A stretch of DNA of 34,592 bases, taken from NCBI GenBank assembly GCA_009780275.1, contig WRAI01000025.1, positions 1 to 34,592 of the forward strand. Direction: 5' to 3'. The notes below the pieces were generated by a model. The model worked only from the letters and a program-made list of their open reading frames with translations, did not search any database and was not told the origin of the DNA. A program made the translations under genes and the position numbers. Each line of letters begins with the position of its first letter. Position 1 is the stretch's first letter. The DNA comes from Oscillospiraceae bacterium (GTDB taxonomy: Bacteria > Bacillota > Clostridia > Oscillospirales > UBA929). Of the stretch, positions 1-7,031 are shown piece by piece.

Positions 1-129
1 AAAACAGCATGTCGTGAATACGCTCTTTGACGCCAACGCTTAATTCTTGTACGTTTTCATCTTGCCATAAAACTACATTTTTTCCTTGCCTTTTTTACGC
101 ATTTTATCATTGTCATTGACAGTAACGAT
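1..129. other. left edge, no assigned gene
   Basis: Nothing can be assigned with confidence. The minus strand has a short open stretch running off the left edge (residues VVLWQDENVQELSVGV and on), but no start codon lies in that frame before a stop. The plus frame of the next gene is open back to position 31 and encodes a hydrophobic stretch, also without a start codon. Either gene could be the broken end of a longer one. Confidence 0.3.
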
Positions 130-588
130 GTGGACGAAGTAGTGGACGAACCAGGGGACGCTACACCCGAACCGCACGACGACTTGCGAGATGTCCTCGG
201 CATGAGCATGGACGATATATTCGGCGCAACACGCCCCGGACACGTTGGCGGTCATCAAGCGGTTGCTTATTTTGTACTTCTACAGGACAATCAAGCACTT
301 GTTGGTTTCGATATGGCTGTACCCGACTCACCCAGCGGTATTTTCGCCCCTGTCAATCGTTTTTTCGCAGGGGTAGAGTCTTTTACTATCGCAGAATTGC
401 AAATAATTTTTGATGACTTCTCATATGGTGCGGCTGGCCACGAAACTATCGACCCACCGGATTTTAACCCTGAATGGTCACATGCAACGGGGCAATATAG
501 CGGCTGGGCGCAACGTGGAGGTTATAGTTATAACTTTGTTTGGAATGCGGGCGATACGGACATAACGCACGTTTGGGTGTATAGATGA
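130..588 (+). CDS. unrecognised acidic protein, start uncertain
   Basis: I do not recognise this protein of about 152 residues. The N-terminal 30 residues are acidic and proline-rich, like the linker after a lipoprotein or signal peptide. The frame stays open upstream and encodes a hydrophobic run (about codons 73-117), but has no ATG, GTG or TTG, and no Shine-Dalgarno precedes the GTG at 130. The real 5' end may therefore be lost or frameshifted. The C-terminal half is rich in Tyr, Trp and Gly, which suggests a small beta-rich extracellular domain (inference). It ends with an ATGA overlap into the next gene, so the two are probably translated together. Confidence 0.5.
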   Translation: MDEVVDEPGDATPEPHDDLRDVLGMSMDDIFGATRPGHVGGHQAVAYFVLLQDNQALVGFDMAVPDSPSGIFAPVNRFFAGVESFTIAELQIIFDDFSYGAAGHETIDPPDFNPEWSHATGQYSGWAQRGGYSYNFVWNAGDTDITHVWVYR

Positions 589-1022
589 GCAGAAATGAGG
601 ATTACTCATACGCCGCAAAAAACATCGCGGGAATGAAAGATTGGCAATGTCCGACTTGCGGTTTTAAATTAGTAGCAGGAAGGTCTGATTGTTGCCCAAG
701 ATGCGGAGAAATGCCATATGTCGGCGGCACATCTAATTCCGGCAATACAAATCTTGGTTTCGCACTTAGCTTAATTGGTGTCCCTGTCGCAATACTCATT
801 TACTGGGTTTCTGCGTTTGATATTTTCATTTTTAATGCTTTGATTTTTATCCCATGTGTAGCGATTTTATGGGCTTGCGCTGTGGGAATATTTAAGTGCA
901 TTTCGGCGTGGAGAAAAGGCAGACGCAAGAACAAGAAGGTGTTTAATTTTATTCTATATTTAGCGATGTTTACGTTTTGTGCCATTGCTCTACATAGGAT
1001 TATAAGTCTTGGTATTGTTTAA
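585..1022 (+). CDS. zinc-ribbon membrane protein
   Basis: This 145-residue protein has an N-terminal zinc ribbon (CPTC at 22-25 and CCPRC at 36-40) followed by three hydrophobic segments (about 58-77, 80-106 and 119-140) and a basic loop RKGRRKNKK. It would sit in the membrane with the zinc ribbon in the cytoplasm. It overlaps the preceding gene at ATGA and is followed by an intrinsic terminator at 1035-1070, so the pair forms a transcription unit end. The function is not known to me; many Firmicutes have small zinc-ribbon membrane proteins of this kind. The composition is AT-rich, like the defence genes that follow. Confidence 0.7.
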   Translation: MSRNEDYSYAAKNIAGMKDWQCPTCGFKLVAGRSDCCPRCGEMPYVGGTSNSGNTNLGFALSLIGVPVAILIYWVSAFDIFIFNALIFIPCVAILWACAVGIFKCISAWRKGRRKNKKVFNFILYLAMFTFCAIALHRIISLGIV

Positions 1023-1034
1023 TACGCTTGGTTC

Positions 1035-1070
1035 AAAACGGCTGCATTGTTAAAGTGTAGTCGTTTTTTG
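1035..1070 (+). terminator. intrinsic terminator
   Basis: A 12-bp stem including two G-T pairs (AAAACGGCTGCA against TGTAGTCGTTTT) with a 9-nt loop is followed by more T residues. It closes the unit ending at 1022. Confidence 0.8.
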
Positions 1071-1103
1071 TATAGTTTATGTATTTTATCACGAGTTAGG
1101 GAC

Positions 1104-1132
1104 TTGAATCTATATTCGAAATCTGATATAAT
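1104..1132 (+). promoter_or_regulatory. sigma-A promoter of TIR operon
   Basis: TTGAAT at 1104-1109, a 17-bp spacer, and TATAAT at 1127-1132 preceded by TGA (extended -10). The leader to the TIR gene at 1249 would be about 110 nt. A weaker second -10-like box lies near 1204. Confidence 0.7.
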
Positions 1133-1248
1133 TAAAGCAGTAAACAGAAATTGGAACACTTGCTGTTGAAAAAGAAATTTGTTTTGTTATGTATGCCAAA
1201 ATGTATTATAGTTGTAGGGCGATAAATTAGAAAGAGGGTGTGTAAGAC

Positions 1249-1839
1249 ATGGAAAGAATATTTGCATCAAGATCATTCAGCCAATATAGAAACATTCGCT
1301 ATAATGAGTCAATTAGTAAGAGCATACAAGCTAGTAAAGGAGTATACAAAGCTAGCCACAAAACAACGGTATTCCTATCGCATAAACATAGCGATTTAGA
1401 AGATATGGAAGATATAATTGGTTTCTTAACACTAGAATACGGTGTTGATGTATATATTGATAGCAATGACACTTCAATGCCAACAATAACATCTAAAAAG
1501 ACAGCATCAAAGTTGAAAAACAGAATAGAACAATGTGATAAGTTTATTCTGTTGGCTACTAATGGGGCTATTGAATCTAAATGGTGTAATTGGGAATTAG
1601 GTTTTGGTGATGCCCACAAATATAGAGATGACATTGCACTATTTCCAATTAAACCTAAGTATACGACAGATTTTGAGTATGCAGGGAGTGAGTATTTATC
1701 AATTTATCCTTGCATCACCAAGCTTGATGGCACCGATCAAGATACAGATGGAAGACGTATAAAAGCAGGATATTATGTACGCACAGAGTTAGGCAATAGA
1801 ATTAACATTGTGCCATTATCTGAATGGTTCGATAAATAA
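1249..1839 (+). CDS. TIR-domain protein
   Basis: This 196-residue protein has a TIR fold in residues 39-135. The first strand reads TTVFLSHKHSD, the next VDVYIDSND, then a helix with CDKFILLATNGAIESKWCNWELG. The Glu in WCNWE (Glu116) is at the position of the catalytic glutamate of NAD+-cleaving TIR enzymes, so hydrolase or cyclase activity is plausible. The C-terminal part (about 140-196) is unassigned. It is first in a three-gene operon behind the promoter at 1104-1132; the next gene starts 14 nt after its stop. In known TIR defence systems such proteins sense infection and make an ADP-ribose signal. That role is inferred here from the operon. Confidence 0.85.
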   Translation: MERIFASRSFSQYRNIRYNESISKSIQASKGVYKASHKTTVFLSHKHSDLEDMEDIIGFLTLEYGVDVYIDSNDTSMPTITSKKTASKLKNRIEQCDKFILLATNGAIESKWCNWELGFGDAHKYRDDIALFPIKPKYTTDFEYAGSEYLSIYPCITKLDGTDQDTDGRRIKAGYYVRTELGNRINIVPLSEWFDK

Positions 1840-1853
1840 AAAGGTGGTATGTG

Positions 1854-2300
1854 ATGAGCGAGGAAAAAATAAGACACTTAGAATTTATACAATCTTGTAT
1901 TGCGCGAATGGGGCAAAACTCGTTTCAAATGAAAGGGTGGGCGTTAACGGTTGTTACTGCGTTATTAGCTTTGTTTGCGGCAAGCATTGGTGAGAATTGT
2001 AACGGCAACTCATGGTTTGTGTTAATTGGAATACCGCCTACTTTGATTTTTTGGTGTTTTGATTCCTATTACTTACAGCAAGAACGCAAATTTCGTGGTG
2101 TTTATAATGACGTAGCCGGTTTGACAGACGAGTCAAAACGGATAGATATAAAAACCTTTGAAATGCCATTGCAGAAATATAGCAAAGGTGATTATTCGTT
2201 TTTTAATGTGGCTTGGTCAAGGACAGTATGGCCATTGTATTTGCCAATTATTGTTGCATTAGCTACTCTTGGATTTTTAATAAAGTGTCAAATGTTATAA
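1854..2300 (+). CDS. membrane protein of TIR operon, SLATT-like
   Basis: This 148-residue protein starts at ATG 1854 with AAGGTGG six bases upstream, rather than at GTG 1851. It has two close hydrophobic segments (about 26-43 and 54-73), then the charged motif FDSYYLQQERKFRGVY, a soluble stretch, and a last hydrophobic segment (about 127-145). Two membrane helices followed by an ERxFR-type helix resemble SLATT-like effectors of nucleotide-signal defence systems, which are thought to form pores. The match is by pattern only. It lies between a TIR gene and a ThsB-like gene, so it is the natural candidate for the membrane-damaging effector of the operon. Confidence 0.65.
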   Translation: MSEEKIRHLEFIQSCIARMGQNSFQMKGWALTVVTALLALFAASIGENCNGNSWFVLIGIPPTLIFWCFDSYYLQQERKFRGVYNDVAGLTDESKRIDIKTFEMPLQKYSKGDYSFFNVAWSRTVWPLYLPIIVALATLGFLIKCQML

Positions 2301-2319
2301 AACAAAAAGGAGAATTAGC

Positions 2320-2817
2320 ATGGCTAACAGACAAGTATTTTTCAGTTTCCATTACCGTGAGGACAATTGGAGAGCAAGTCAAGTAAGAAATATGGGGAAA
2401 GTAAGCGACAGTTCTACATTTTCTGACAATGACTGGGAAGAAGTTAAGTGGGAAGCAGATACCACTATAAAAAATTGGATTGATAGACAAATGCAAATGC
2501 GTTCTTGTATAGTCGTTTTAATAGGTTCTAATACAGCTAGCAGAAAATGGGTAAAGTACGAAATAGAAAAAGCATATGAGCTTGGCAAGGGAATTGTCGG
2601 TATATACGTTCACAATCTCAAAGATAGCGATGATGGTCAGTCTAGTAAAGGAAGTAACCCTTTCGACAAAATCTTTACGCATGACGGTAAGAGACTATCT
2701 GAATATGTTGAGGCTTATGACTCTCCGTATTCTTCAAGCACTTATGTATATAATGATATAGACGAAAGTATCGAACAACTAATTGAAGATGCTATCAATA
2801 ACAGAGTAAACTATTAA
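2320..2817 (+). CDS. ThsB-like TIR protein (DUF1863/MTH538)
   Basis: This 165-residue protein starts after AAAAAGGAG. The N-terminus VFFSFHYREDNWRASQVRN is the signature of the MTH538 TIR-like family, to which ThsB of Thoeris belongs. SCIVVLIGSNTASRKWVKYE places Glu81 at the position of the TIR catalytic glutamate. The length fits ThsB, which makes a cyclic ADP-ribose isomer after phage infection and so activates the effector ThsA. No SIR2-SLOG ThsA is present in the window; the membrane protein just upstream would have to take its place. The operon ends at the terminator at 2847-2882. Confidence 0.82.
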   Translation: MANRQVFFSFHYREDNWRASQVRNMGKVSDSSTFSDNDWEEVKWEADTTIKNWIDRQMQMRSCIVVLIGSNTASRKWVKYEIEKAYELGKGIVGIYVHNLKDSDDGQSSKGSNPFDKIFTHDGKRLSEYVEAYDSPYSSSTYVYNDIDESIEQLIEDAINNRVNY

Positions 2818-2846
2818 GTATGGGGTTGACTGATAACCCATAAAAC

Positions 2847-2882
2847 AAAATGACCACACTATAAAAATTGTGGTCATTTTTT
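2847..2882 (+). terminator. terminator of TIR operon
   Basis: A perfect 12-bp stem (AAAATGACCACA with TGTGGTCATTTT), a 10-nt loop and a T run. A smaller hairpin (TGGGGTT/AACCCA) lies directly upstream at 2820-2840. Confidence 0.9.
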
Positions 2883-2990
2883 ACTGCAAGGTTAGCCTGT
2901 TTGTTTTACAGGGAGCTTATTATAATCCCTTTCGTCCTTTCATTATACCCCGCTTCGGTCATATATCAAGGCGCAAAATAATTTTTGTAA

Positions 2991-3017
2991 AGTGGCACTC
3001 TACGGAGTGCTATTTTT
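2991..3017 (+). terminator. second intrinsic terminator
   Basis: GCACTC-tacg-GAGTGC, extended by wobble and A-T pairs and followed by ATTTTT. Between this and the terminator at 2847-2882 I see no gene. It may be the end of a lost gene or stop read-through into the next gene. Confidence 0.65.
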
Positions 3018-3120
3018 ATGTCCTGCAAAATTTATTTTGACTAAGACCCTTGACATATTCCCTGCGTGGGGTGCTTCCTGTACGCCGAAAGGCAAATATT
3101 TTAATAAGGAAGTGCAAGCC

Positions 3121-3495
3121 ATGAAGAAAACTAAAATCGCAATATCGCAGGAGTTCAAAAAATACAACAAAGTTATGTCAAAGCTCAATGTGTACGGCTC
3201 AACGCTTGATAACCTAAACAGTAGCAGATACACAATCACGCTCACGACAAAAACTTGGACTTTGGGTAGCCGCAAGGCGTTTTCTAAACAACCGCAGACA
3301 GTCGAAACAGAACAAATCACGGCGCGAGAATATGCTTGTTACATTTCATCGGTTGAGTTCTTTCAAGACCGCATCAGCAAGCAATATACGCCAGCCGGAT
3401 TTATTCCTGTTCGGCTGACTTGCTACAATCCCGACAAAATAATAAAAATTCAGCGTACATTTCATATCGCACATAATGCGCCGCCGTGGGATTGA
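3121..3495 (+). CDS. unrecognised 124-residue protein
   Basis: The start is ATG 3121, preceded by AAGGAAG; the longer frame from 2992 runs through a terminator hairpin and has no ribosome site. The protein is basic at the N-terminus (MKKTKIAISQEFKKYNK), soluble and has alternating strand-like segments. I do not recognise a family. It lies between the TIR operon and the recombinase. A GC-rich hairpin (CCGCCGT/ACGGCGG, 3482-3506) overlaps its 3' end and may terminate its mRNA, although no T run follows. Confidence 0.6.
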   Translation: MKKTKIAISQEFKKYNKVMSKLNVYGSTLDNLNSSRYTITLTTKTWTLGSRKAFSKQPQTVETEQITAREYACYISSVEFFQDRISKQYTPAGFIPVRLTCYNPDKIIKIQRTFHIAHNAPPWD

Positions 3496-3524
3496 CCTAC
3501 GGCGGTTAGCATAGCGAAAGCCGC

Positions 3525-3553
3525 TTTACTTTTATTCGCCGCTATGATACAAT
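3525..3553 (+). promoter_or_regulatory. promoter of recombinase gene
   Basis: TTTACT at 3525-3530, a 17-bp spacer, and TACAAT at 3548-3553 with an upstream TGA. It looks like a sigma-A promoter. If the element is excised by a mother-cell programme as in skin, a SigE-type promoter would be expected instead; I could not pick one out. Confidence 0.6.
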
Positions 3554-3584
3554 AATGCAAACATTATACCAATGAGGTGTCGCT

Positions 3585-5294
3585 ATGAATACGCCACAAA
3601 AACAAATCGCTATCTACTCTCGCAAATCTAAATTTACCGGCAAAGGCGAGAGTATCGAAAATCAAATTGAACTTTGCAAACAGTATATTGCCACGCATTT
3701 TTTCGAGGATTCAGCCGCAAATATCCTTGTCTATGAAGATGAGGGGTTTTCGGGTAGCAATCTTGAACGCCCAAAGTTTAAGGCGATGATGGCAGACGCG
3801 AGGGATAAAAAGTTCAGCGCGATTGTATGTTATCGGCTTGACCGAATCAGCCGTCATATCGGGGATTTTGCAAAGCTGATTGACGAACTTGCCGACCTTG
3901 AAATAGCTTTTGTGTCTATCAAGGAACAGTTTGACACATCGTCTCCTATGGGGCGGGCAATGATGTATATTGCGTCTGTCTTTTCACAGCTTGAACGCGA
4001 AACAATAGCCGAGCGTATCCGTGATAATATGCACGAGCTATCCAAGACCGGGCGTTGGTTAGGCGGCGTGACACCGACTGGGTATGCGTCAGAGAGCATT
4101 GAAAATATTACTATTGACGGCAAGGTTAAAAAAGCTTGTAAGCTGAAAATCATACCCGATGAAGCAACGATTATCAAGCTGATTTTCGATATATTTATAG
4201 AAACAAATTCGCTTACCAAAACAGAAACATATTTAATTCAGAAAGGTTATACGACTAAAAACGGCAGATTGTTTACGCGCTTTGCTATTAAAAACATTTT
4301 ACAAAACCCTGTCTATATGATAGCGGACGAGGACGCTTATACATACCTAACCGACAATAACGCCGACTTATTTACGGATAAAAGCGCGTTCGATGGCAAA
4401 CATGGTGTTATGGCATATAACCGAACTATGCAAAAAGCGGGCAAAGCCAACCAATTACGCCCGGTAGGCGAATGGATTGTGTCGGTCGGTAAGCATAAGG
4501 GCATGATTAACGGCAAGGATTGGATTCACGCGCAAAAAAACTTAGAGCAAAACCGCTCGAAAAGCTATCGCAAGCCACGAAGTCATGTTGCGTTGTTGTC
4601 GGGGTTGCTATATTGCGGGGCTTGTGACAATTATATGCGTCCAAAACTTTCAAAGAGGCTCAACGCGCAGGGTGAGCAGATTTATTCTTATATGTGTAGC
4701 TTGAAAGAGCGTAGCCGCCGTCATGCGTGTAAATGCAAAGACATAAACGGCAATACACTTGATGTGGCGATTATTGAGGAAGTCAAAAAGCTATCTGACG
4801 ACAATTCGGATTTTATAAGGCAGCTGGAACAAAACCGAAAAGCTCTTGCCGTTAATCGTGAGGAGTACGATAAAAATATCGAACTGTTAAAACAATCGCT
4901 TGGCGATAATGACGCAGAAATTAAAGGGCTTGTTGCTTCGCTTGGTAAAGCGAGCGGCACATCGGCAGAAGATTATATCATGCAGCAGATTGACGAGTTG
5001 CACGATAAAGGGAAACTGCTGACGCGCCGTATTGAAGAGTTAGAGGGTCTGACTGCACCACATCCGCTTGCAGATATTGAGTATGATATTCTGCGAGAGT
5101 TGTTATTGATTTTCAAGACCACGATTGATGATATGACCGTTGAACAAAAACGGTCGGCTATCCGTAATGTAATACAAAAAATCGTATGGGACGGCAAGCA
5201 AATCCATATATATTTATTCGGCTCTGATGATGGCGAGGGAATTGAGTTGCCGGAGAGTTTTGAGCCAATTCCGTCAGGTGAGAATAGCGAATGA
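3585..5294 (+). CDS. large serine recombinase at sigK junction
   Basis: This 569-residue enzyme cuts and rejoins DNA through a phosphoserine link. The N-terminal resolvase domain shows YSRKS (residues 11-15, Ser15 nucleophile), YRLDRISR (83-90) and SPMGRAMMYIASVFSQLERETIAERI (120-145). A recombinase domain follows (about 160-330), then a zinc ribbon (CGAC at 344-347 with further Cys near 371-384) and a coiled coil (about 405-480), the usual layout of large serine integrases. GAGGTG precedes the start. Its stop codon lies in sequence that is also coding for the SigK C-terminal half, so the gene ends at the presumed recombination joint, as expected for a SpoIVCA-like skin recombinase. Confidence 0.93.
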   Translation: MNTPQKQIAIYSRKSKFTGKGESIENQIELCKQYIATHFFEDSAANILVYEDEGFSGSNLERPKFKAMMADARDKKFSAIVCYRLDRISRHIGDFAKLIDELADLEIAFVSIKEQFDTSSPMGRAMMYIASVFSQLERETIAERIRDNMHELSKTGRWLGGVTPTGYASESIENITIDGKVKKACKLKIIPDEATIIKLIFDIFIETNSLTKTETYLIQKGYTTKNGRLFTRFAIKNILQNPVYMIADEDAYTYLTDNNADLFTDKSAFDGKHGVMAYNRTMQKAGKANQLRPVGEWIVSVGKHKGMINGKDWIHAQKNLEQNRSKSYRKPRSHVALLSGLLYCGACDNYMRPKLSKRLNAQGEQIYSYMCSLKERSRRHACKCKDINGNTLDVAIIEEVKKLSDDNSDFIRQLEQNRKALAVNREEYDKNIELLKQSLGDNDAEIKGLVASLGKASGTSAEDYIMQQIDELHDKGKLLTRRIEELEGLTAPHPLADIEYDILRELLLIFKTTIDDMTVEQKRSAIRNVIQKIVWDGKQIHIYLFGSDDGEGIELPESFEPIPSGENSE

Positions 5295-5300
5295 ATTTCG
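5270..5300 (+). other. putative attachment junction in sigK
   Basis: SigK homology in frame 1 becomes recognisable at about 5281 (RIANEFRMQFR, matching the conserved IxNExxMxxFR segment), while the recombinase ends at 5294 in another frame. The joint therefore lies around here. The pentamer AATGA at 5290-5294 covers the conserved Asn-Glu codons, the region where I recall the B. subtilis skin crossover. The partner site is outside the window. Confidence 0.55.
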
Positions 5301-5649
5301 GATGCAATTTCGGAAAGAGGCGAATACGCCGAAGATTGCGTCGTTGGATGAGAGTTTGGGCGGTGACGATGAGTCAATGGCAATTGGGAATACCATTAGC
5401 GTGGAGGACGACAACTTGGCACGGGTGGAGGACTTTGACCGCGGGCGTAAGCTTAATGTGTTGGTCAAGCAGTGCTTGCAGGGGCGAGAGTTGGAAATTG
5501 TGCAGTTGCGATATGGGTTGGACAACATTAAGCCACGGACACAGCGGGAGGTGGCGTTGGAATTGAATATTAGCCGAAGCTATGTGTCACGGATTGAAAA
5601 AAAGGCGTTAGAAAAGCTGCGGAGGTGTTGTGAAGTGGAGGGCGTGTAA
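5281..5649 (+). CDS. C-terminal half of sporulation sigma factor SigK (split gene)
   Basis: These 122 residues contain only sigma regions 3/4. The C-terminal sequence TQREVALELNISRSYVSRI followed by EKKALEKL matches the region 4.2 helix-turn-helix of SigK closely. SigE and SigF/G have ISQ in place of ISR. SLDESLGGDDES matches the SLxxPIGxDKEG linker. Region 2, which binds the -10 box, is missing, and upstream codons belong to the recombinase in another frame. The piece is therefore not functional alone; it corresponds to spoIIIC of B. subtilis. No ribosome site is seen or needed if the element excises. Alternatively it is a dead relic. Confidence 0.8.
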   Translation, partial: RIANEFRMQFRKEANTPKIASLDESLGGDDESMAIGNTISVEDDNLARVEDFDRGRKLNVLVKQCLQGRELEIVQLRYGLDNIKPRTQREVALELNISRSYVSRIEKKALEKLRRCCEVEGV

Positions 5650-5740
5650 ATAATTAGTAGGAGTAGTTGGTGACGAGTAGTGAAGAGCCGGAGAGTGAAA
5701 ACATCCGACCGCCGTAATAAGCATGATGCAACGAAAGGGA

Positions 5741-5804
5741 CAAGCCTGTGGTGATATCCACACAAAAAACAAAATAATTTTGTTAATTACGGAAAACAGG
5801 CTTG
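5741..5804. promoter_or_regulatory. inverted repeat overlapping phage promoter
   Basis: CAAGCCTGT (5741-5749) and ACAGGCTTG (5796-5804) are perfect inverted arms, and the right arm overlaps the -35 box. Inside lies a smaller palindrome GTGG-TGATAT-CCAC (5748-5761). The arrangement suits an operator pair for looping repression. Function is inferred. Confidence 0.5.
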
Positions 5805-5830
5805 ACTTTTGGGTGTGCATGTGATATAAT
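5802..5830 (+). promoter_or_regulatory. strong promoter of phage structural operon
   Basis: TTGACT at 5802-5807, a 17-bp spacer, and TATAAT at 5825-5830 with TGA before it (extended -10). It is the only clear promoter for the genes from 5869 up to 9557 and may serve the whole cluster. Confidence 0.8.
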
Positions 5831-5868
5831 AAGAACAAATATACTAAAACTGAGAAAGGGGTACGAGT

Positions 5869-6096
5869 ATGCTTTGTTCGATGTGTGTCAAGAGTCCGTG
5901 TGATGGGCGGTGTCCGTATGCAGAAGTGGGGGATGCGGTGTATCATTGCCGGCTGTGTGACGAAAGTGTGCAGGCGGGAGAGTTCTTCATTGAGATGGGT
6001 GGCGATTGTTACCATCGGCGGTGTGTGGAGTTGCTTGATGCGGGGGATTGGCTATCGCTGGTGGATACGGCAGCGGAGCTGGCAGAAGTTTGCTAG
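5869..6096 (+). CDS. small cysteine-rich zinc-finger protein
   Basis: This 75-residue protein is the first gene behind the strong promoter, with AAAGGGG seven bases before its ATG. It has paired cysteines at the N-terminus (CSMC, CDGRC) and then a LIM- or treble-clef-like arrangement: CRLC, followed about 16 residues later by CYHRRC. It probably binds one or two zinc ions and may bind DNA or protein. I do not know the family. Its position just before the terminase genes suggests an early or regulatory phage protein. Confidence 0.65.
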   Translation: MLCSMCVKSPCDGRCPYAEVGDAVYHCRLCDESVQAGEFFIEMGGDCYHRRCVELLDAGDWLSLVDTAAELAEVC

Positions 6097-6214
6097 TGAA
6101 TAGAGAGAGGATGCTCGTCAATTACGCAGCAATCGTGGCAGGGCAGCCGACCTGTCTGTCGATGTGATCGAAAAGGTGGGGACGCGAAAACTATTTCGTG
6201 GGGGGGAGAATATT

Positions 6215-6544
6215 TTGCGTTATACAAAAAAGTTGCCGTATACAGATTTAGCAGTGCAGGCTTGGTATGTTTACTTTAATCATGCGTTTGATTTGAAGGG
6301 GTTGCCGCGTGCCCGGGTTAAAGATTGGTGGGCGGTGGAGGAGACGTTGAAACGGTTTGCGGCGGAAGAGTGCGGGGGCGAAAAAACAAAATTATTGCGT
6401 ATGGTGTTTGGGGTGAGGCGGCGTGATTCGATGAGTGCGCGAGTGCTGTGTGCGGCGTTGGACTTGAATGTGTCCGAGGCGACGGCATGGGGCTGGCTGC
6501 GCCAAGCCAATCAGTATTGGGCGGAATCGCGTGGCGTGGCGTGA
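6215..6544 (+). CDS. phage protein with C-terminal HTH-like segment
   Basis: I place the start at TTG 6215, which has GGGGGAG about seven bases upstream; the frame also allows GTG 6164. The protein is about 109 residues. The middle is rich in Trp and Lys, and the end (VLCAALDLNVSEATAWGWLRQAN) looks like a helix-turn-helix. Its place just before the small terminase is where many Firmicute phages carry a late activator of the ArpU or RinA type, but I cannot match it to either. It could also be a terminase-associated DNA-binding protein. Confidence 0.55.
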   Translation: MRYTKKLPYTDLAVQAWYVYFNHAFDLKGLPRARVKDWWAVEETLKRFAAEECGGEKTKLLRMVFGVRRRDSMSARVLCAALDLNVSEATAWGWLRQANQYWAESRGVA

Positions 6545-6585
6545 AGAACATATAGTGAGTGGTTAGTAGTGAGGAGTGTGGTGTT

Positions 6586-7008
6586 TTGGCGCACGGGTTG
6601 ACAGTTAGGCAGGAGCGATTTTGCCGGGAATTTATGGTGGATGGAAATCTTGCGGCGGCGGCGCGGCGAGCAGGGTATAGTGAACGGTCGGCGGCAAAAG
6701 GTCAAGGTTCGCGACTGATGAAGTTGCCGGCAGTGGTGGAGATGATTGAAACGCTGAACAAAGAAATTGCAGGGCGGCGGATTGCGGACGCCGAGGAGGT
6801 TATGGCGGCATTGACGGCGATTGTACGGCGGGAAACGCGTGATTGGGTGATTGCTGACAAGCGCGTGGTGGAAGTTATGCCGAAACTGGCCGATGTGGTC
6901 AAAGCGGCTGAGTTGTTGGGGCGGCGGTATGCGATGTTTCGGGACAAGGGTGAAGTGCTGCCTGCGGCAGTGGTGCTTGTGGATGACATTTGTGTTGATG
7001 CAACATAA
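6586..7008 (+). CDS. terminase small subunit
   Basis: The small terminase recognises phage DNA at the packaging site and feeds it to the large subunit. LTVRQERFCREFMVDGNLA followed by AAARRAGYSERSA is the typical N-terminal helix-turn-helix of the Terminase_2 (XtmA-type) family. I prefer TTG 6586 as start because GAGGAG lies nine bases upstream; GTG 6559 is possible and adds nine residues. The product is about 140 residues, normal for the family. It is followed 23 nt later by the large subunit, the usual order. Confidence 0.88.
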   Translation: MAHGLTVRQERFCREFMVDGNLAAAARRAGYSERSAAKGQGSRLMKLPAVVEMIETLNKEIAGRRIADAEEVMAALTAIVRRETRDWVIADKRVVEVMPKLADVVKAAELLGRRYAMFRDKGEVLPAAVVLVDDICVDAT

Positions 7009-7031
7009 AGAATGCAGAATTGGGTGTTTGA

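Noticed and set aside
2992..3120. N-terminal extension of the 3121 gene
   Set aside because: It runs through a terminator hairpin; ATG 3121 has AAGGAAG upstream.
5227..5280. Start of the sigma-like frame at 5227
   Set aside because: These codons overlap the recombinase in another frame, show no sigma similarity and have no ribosome site.
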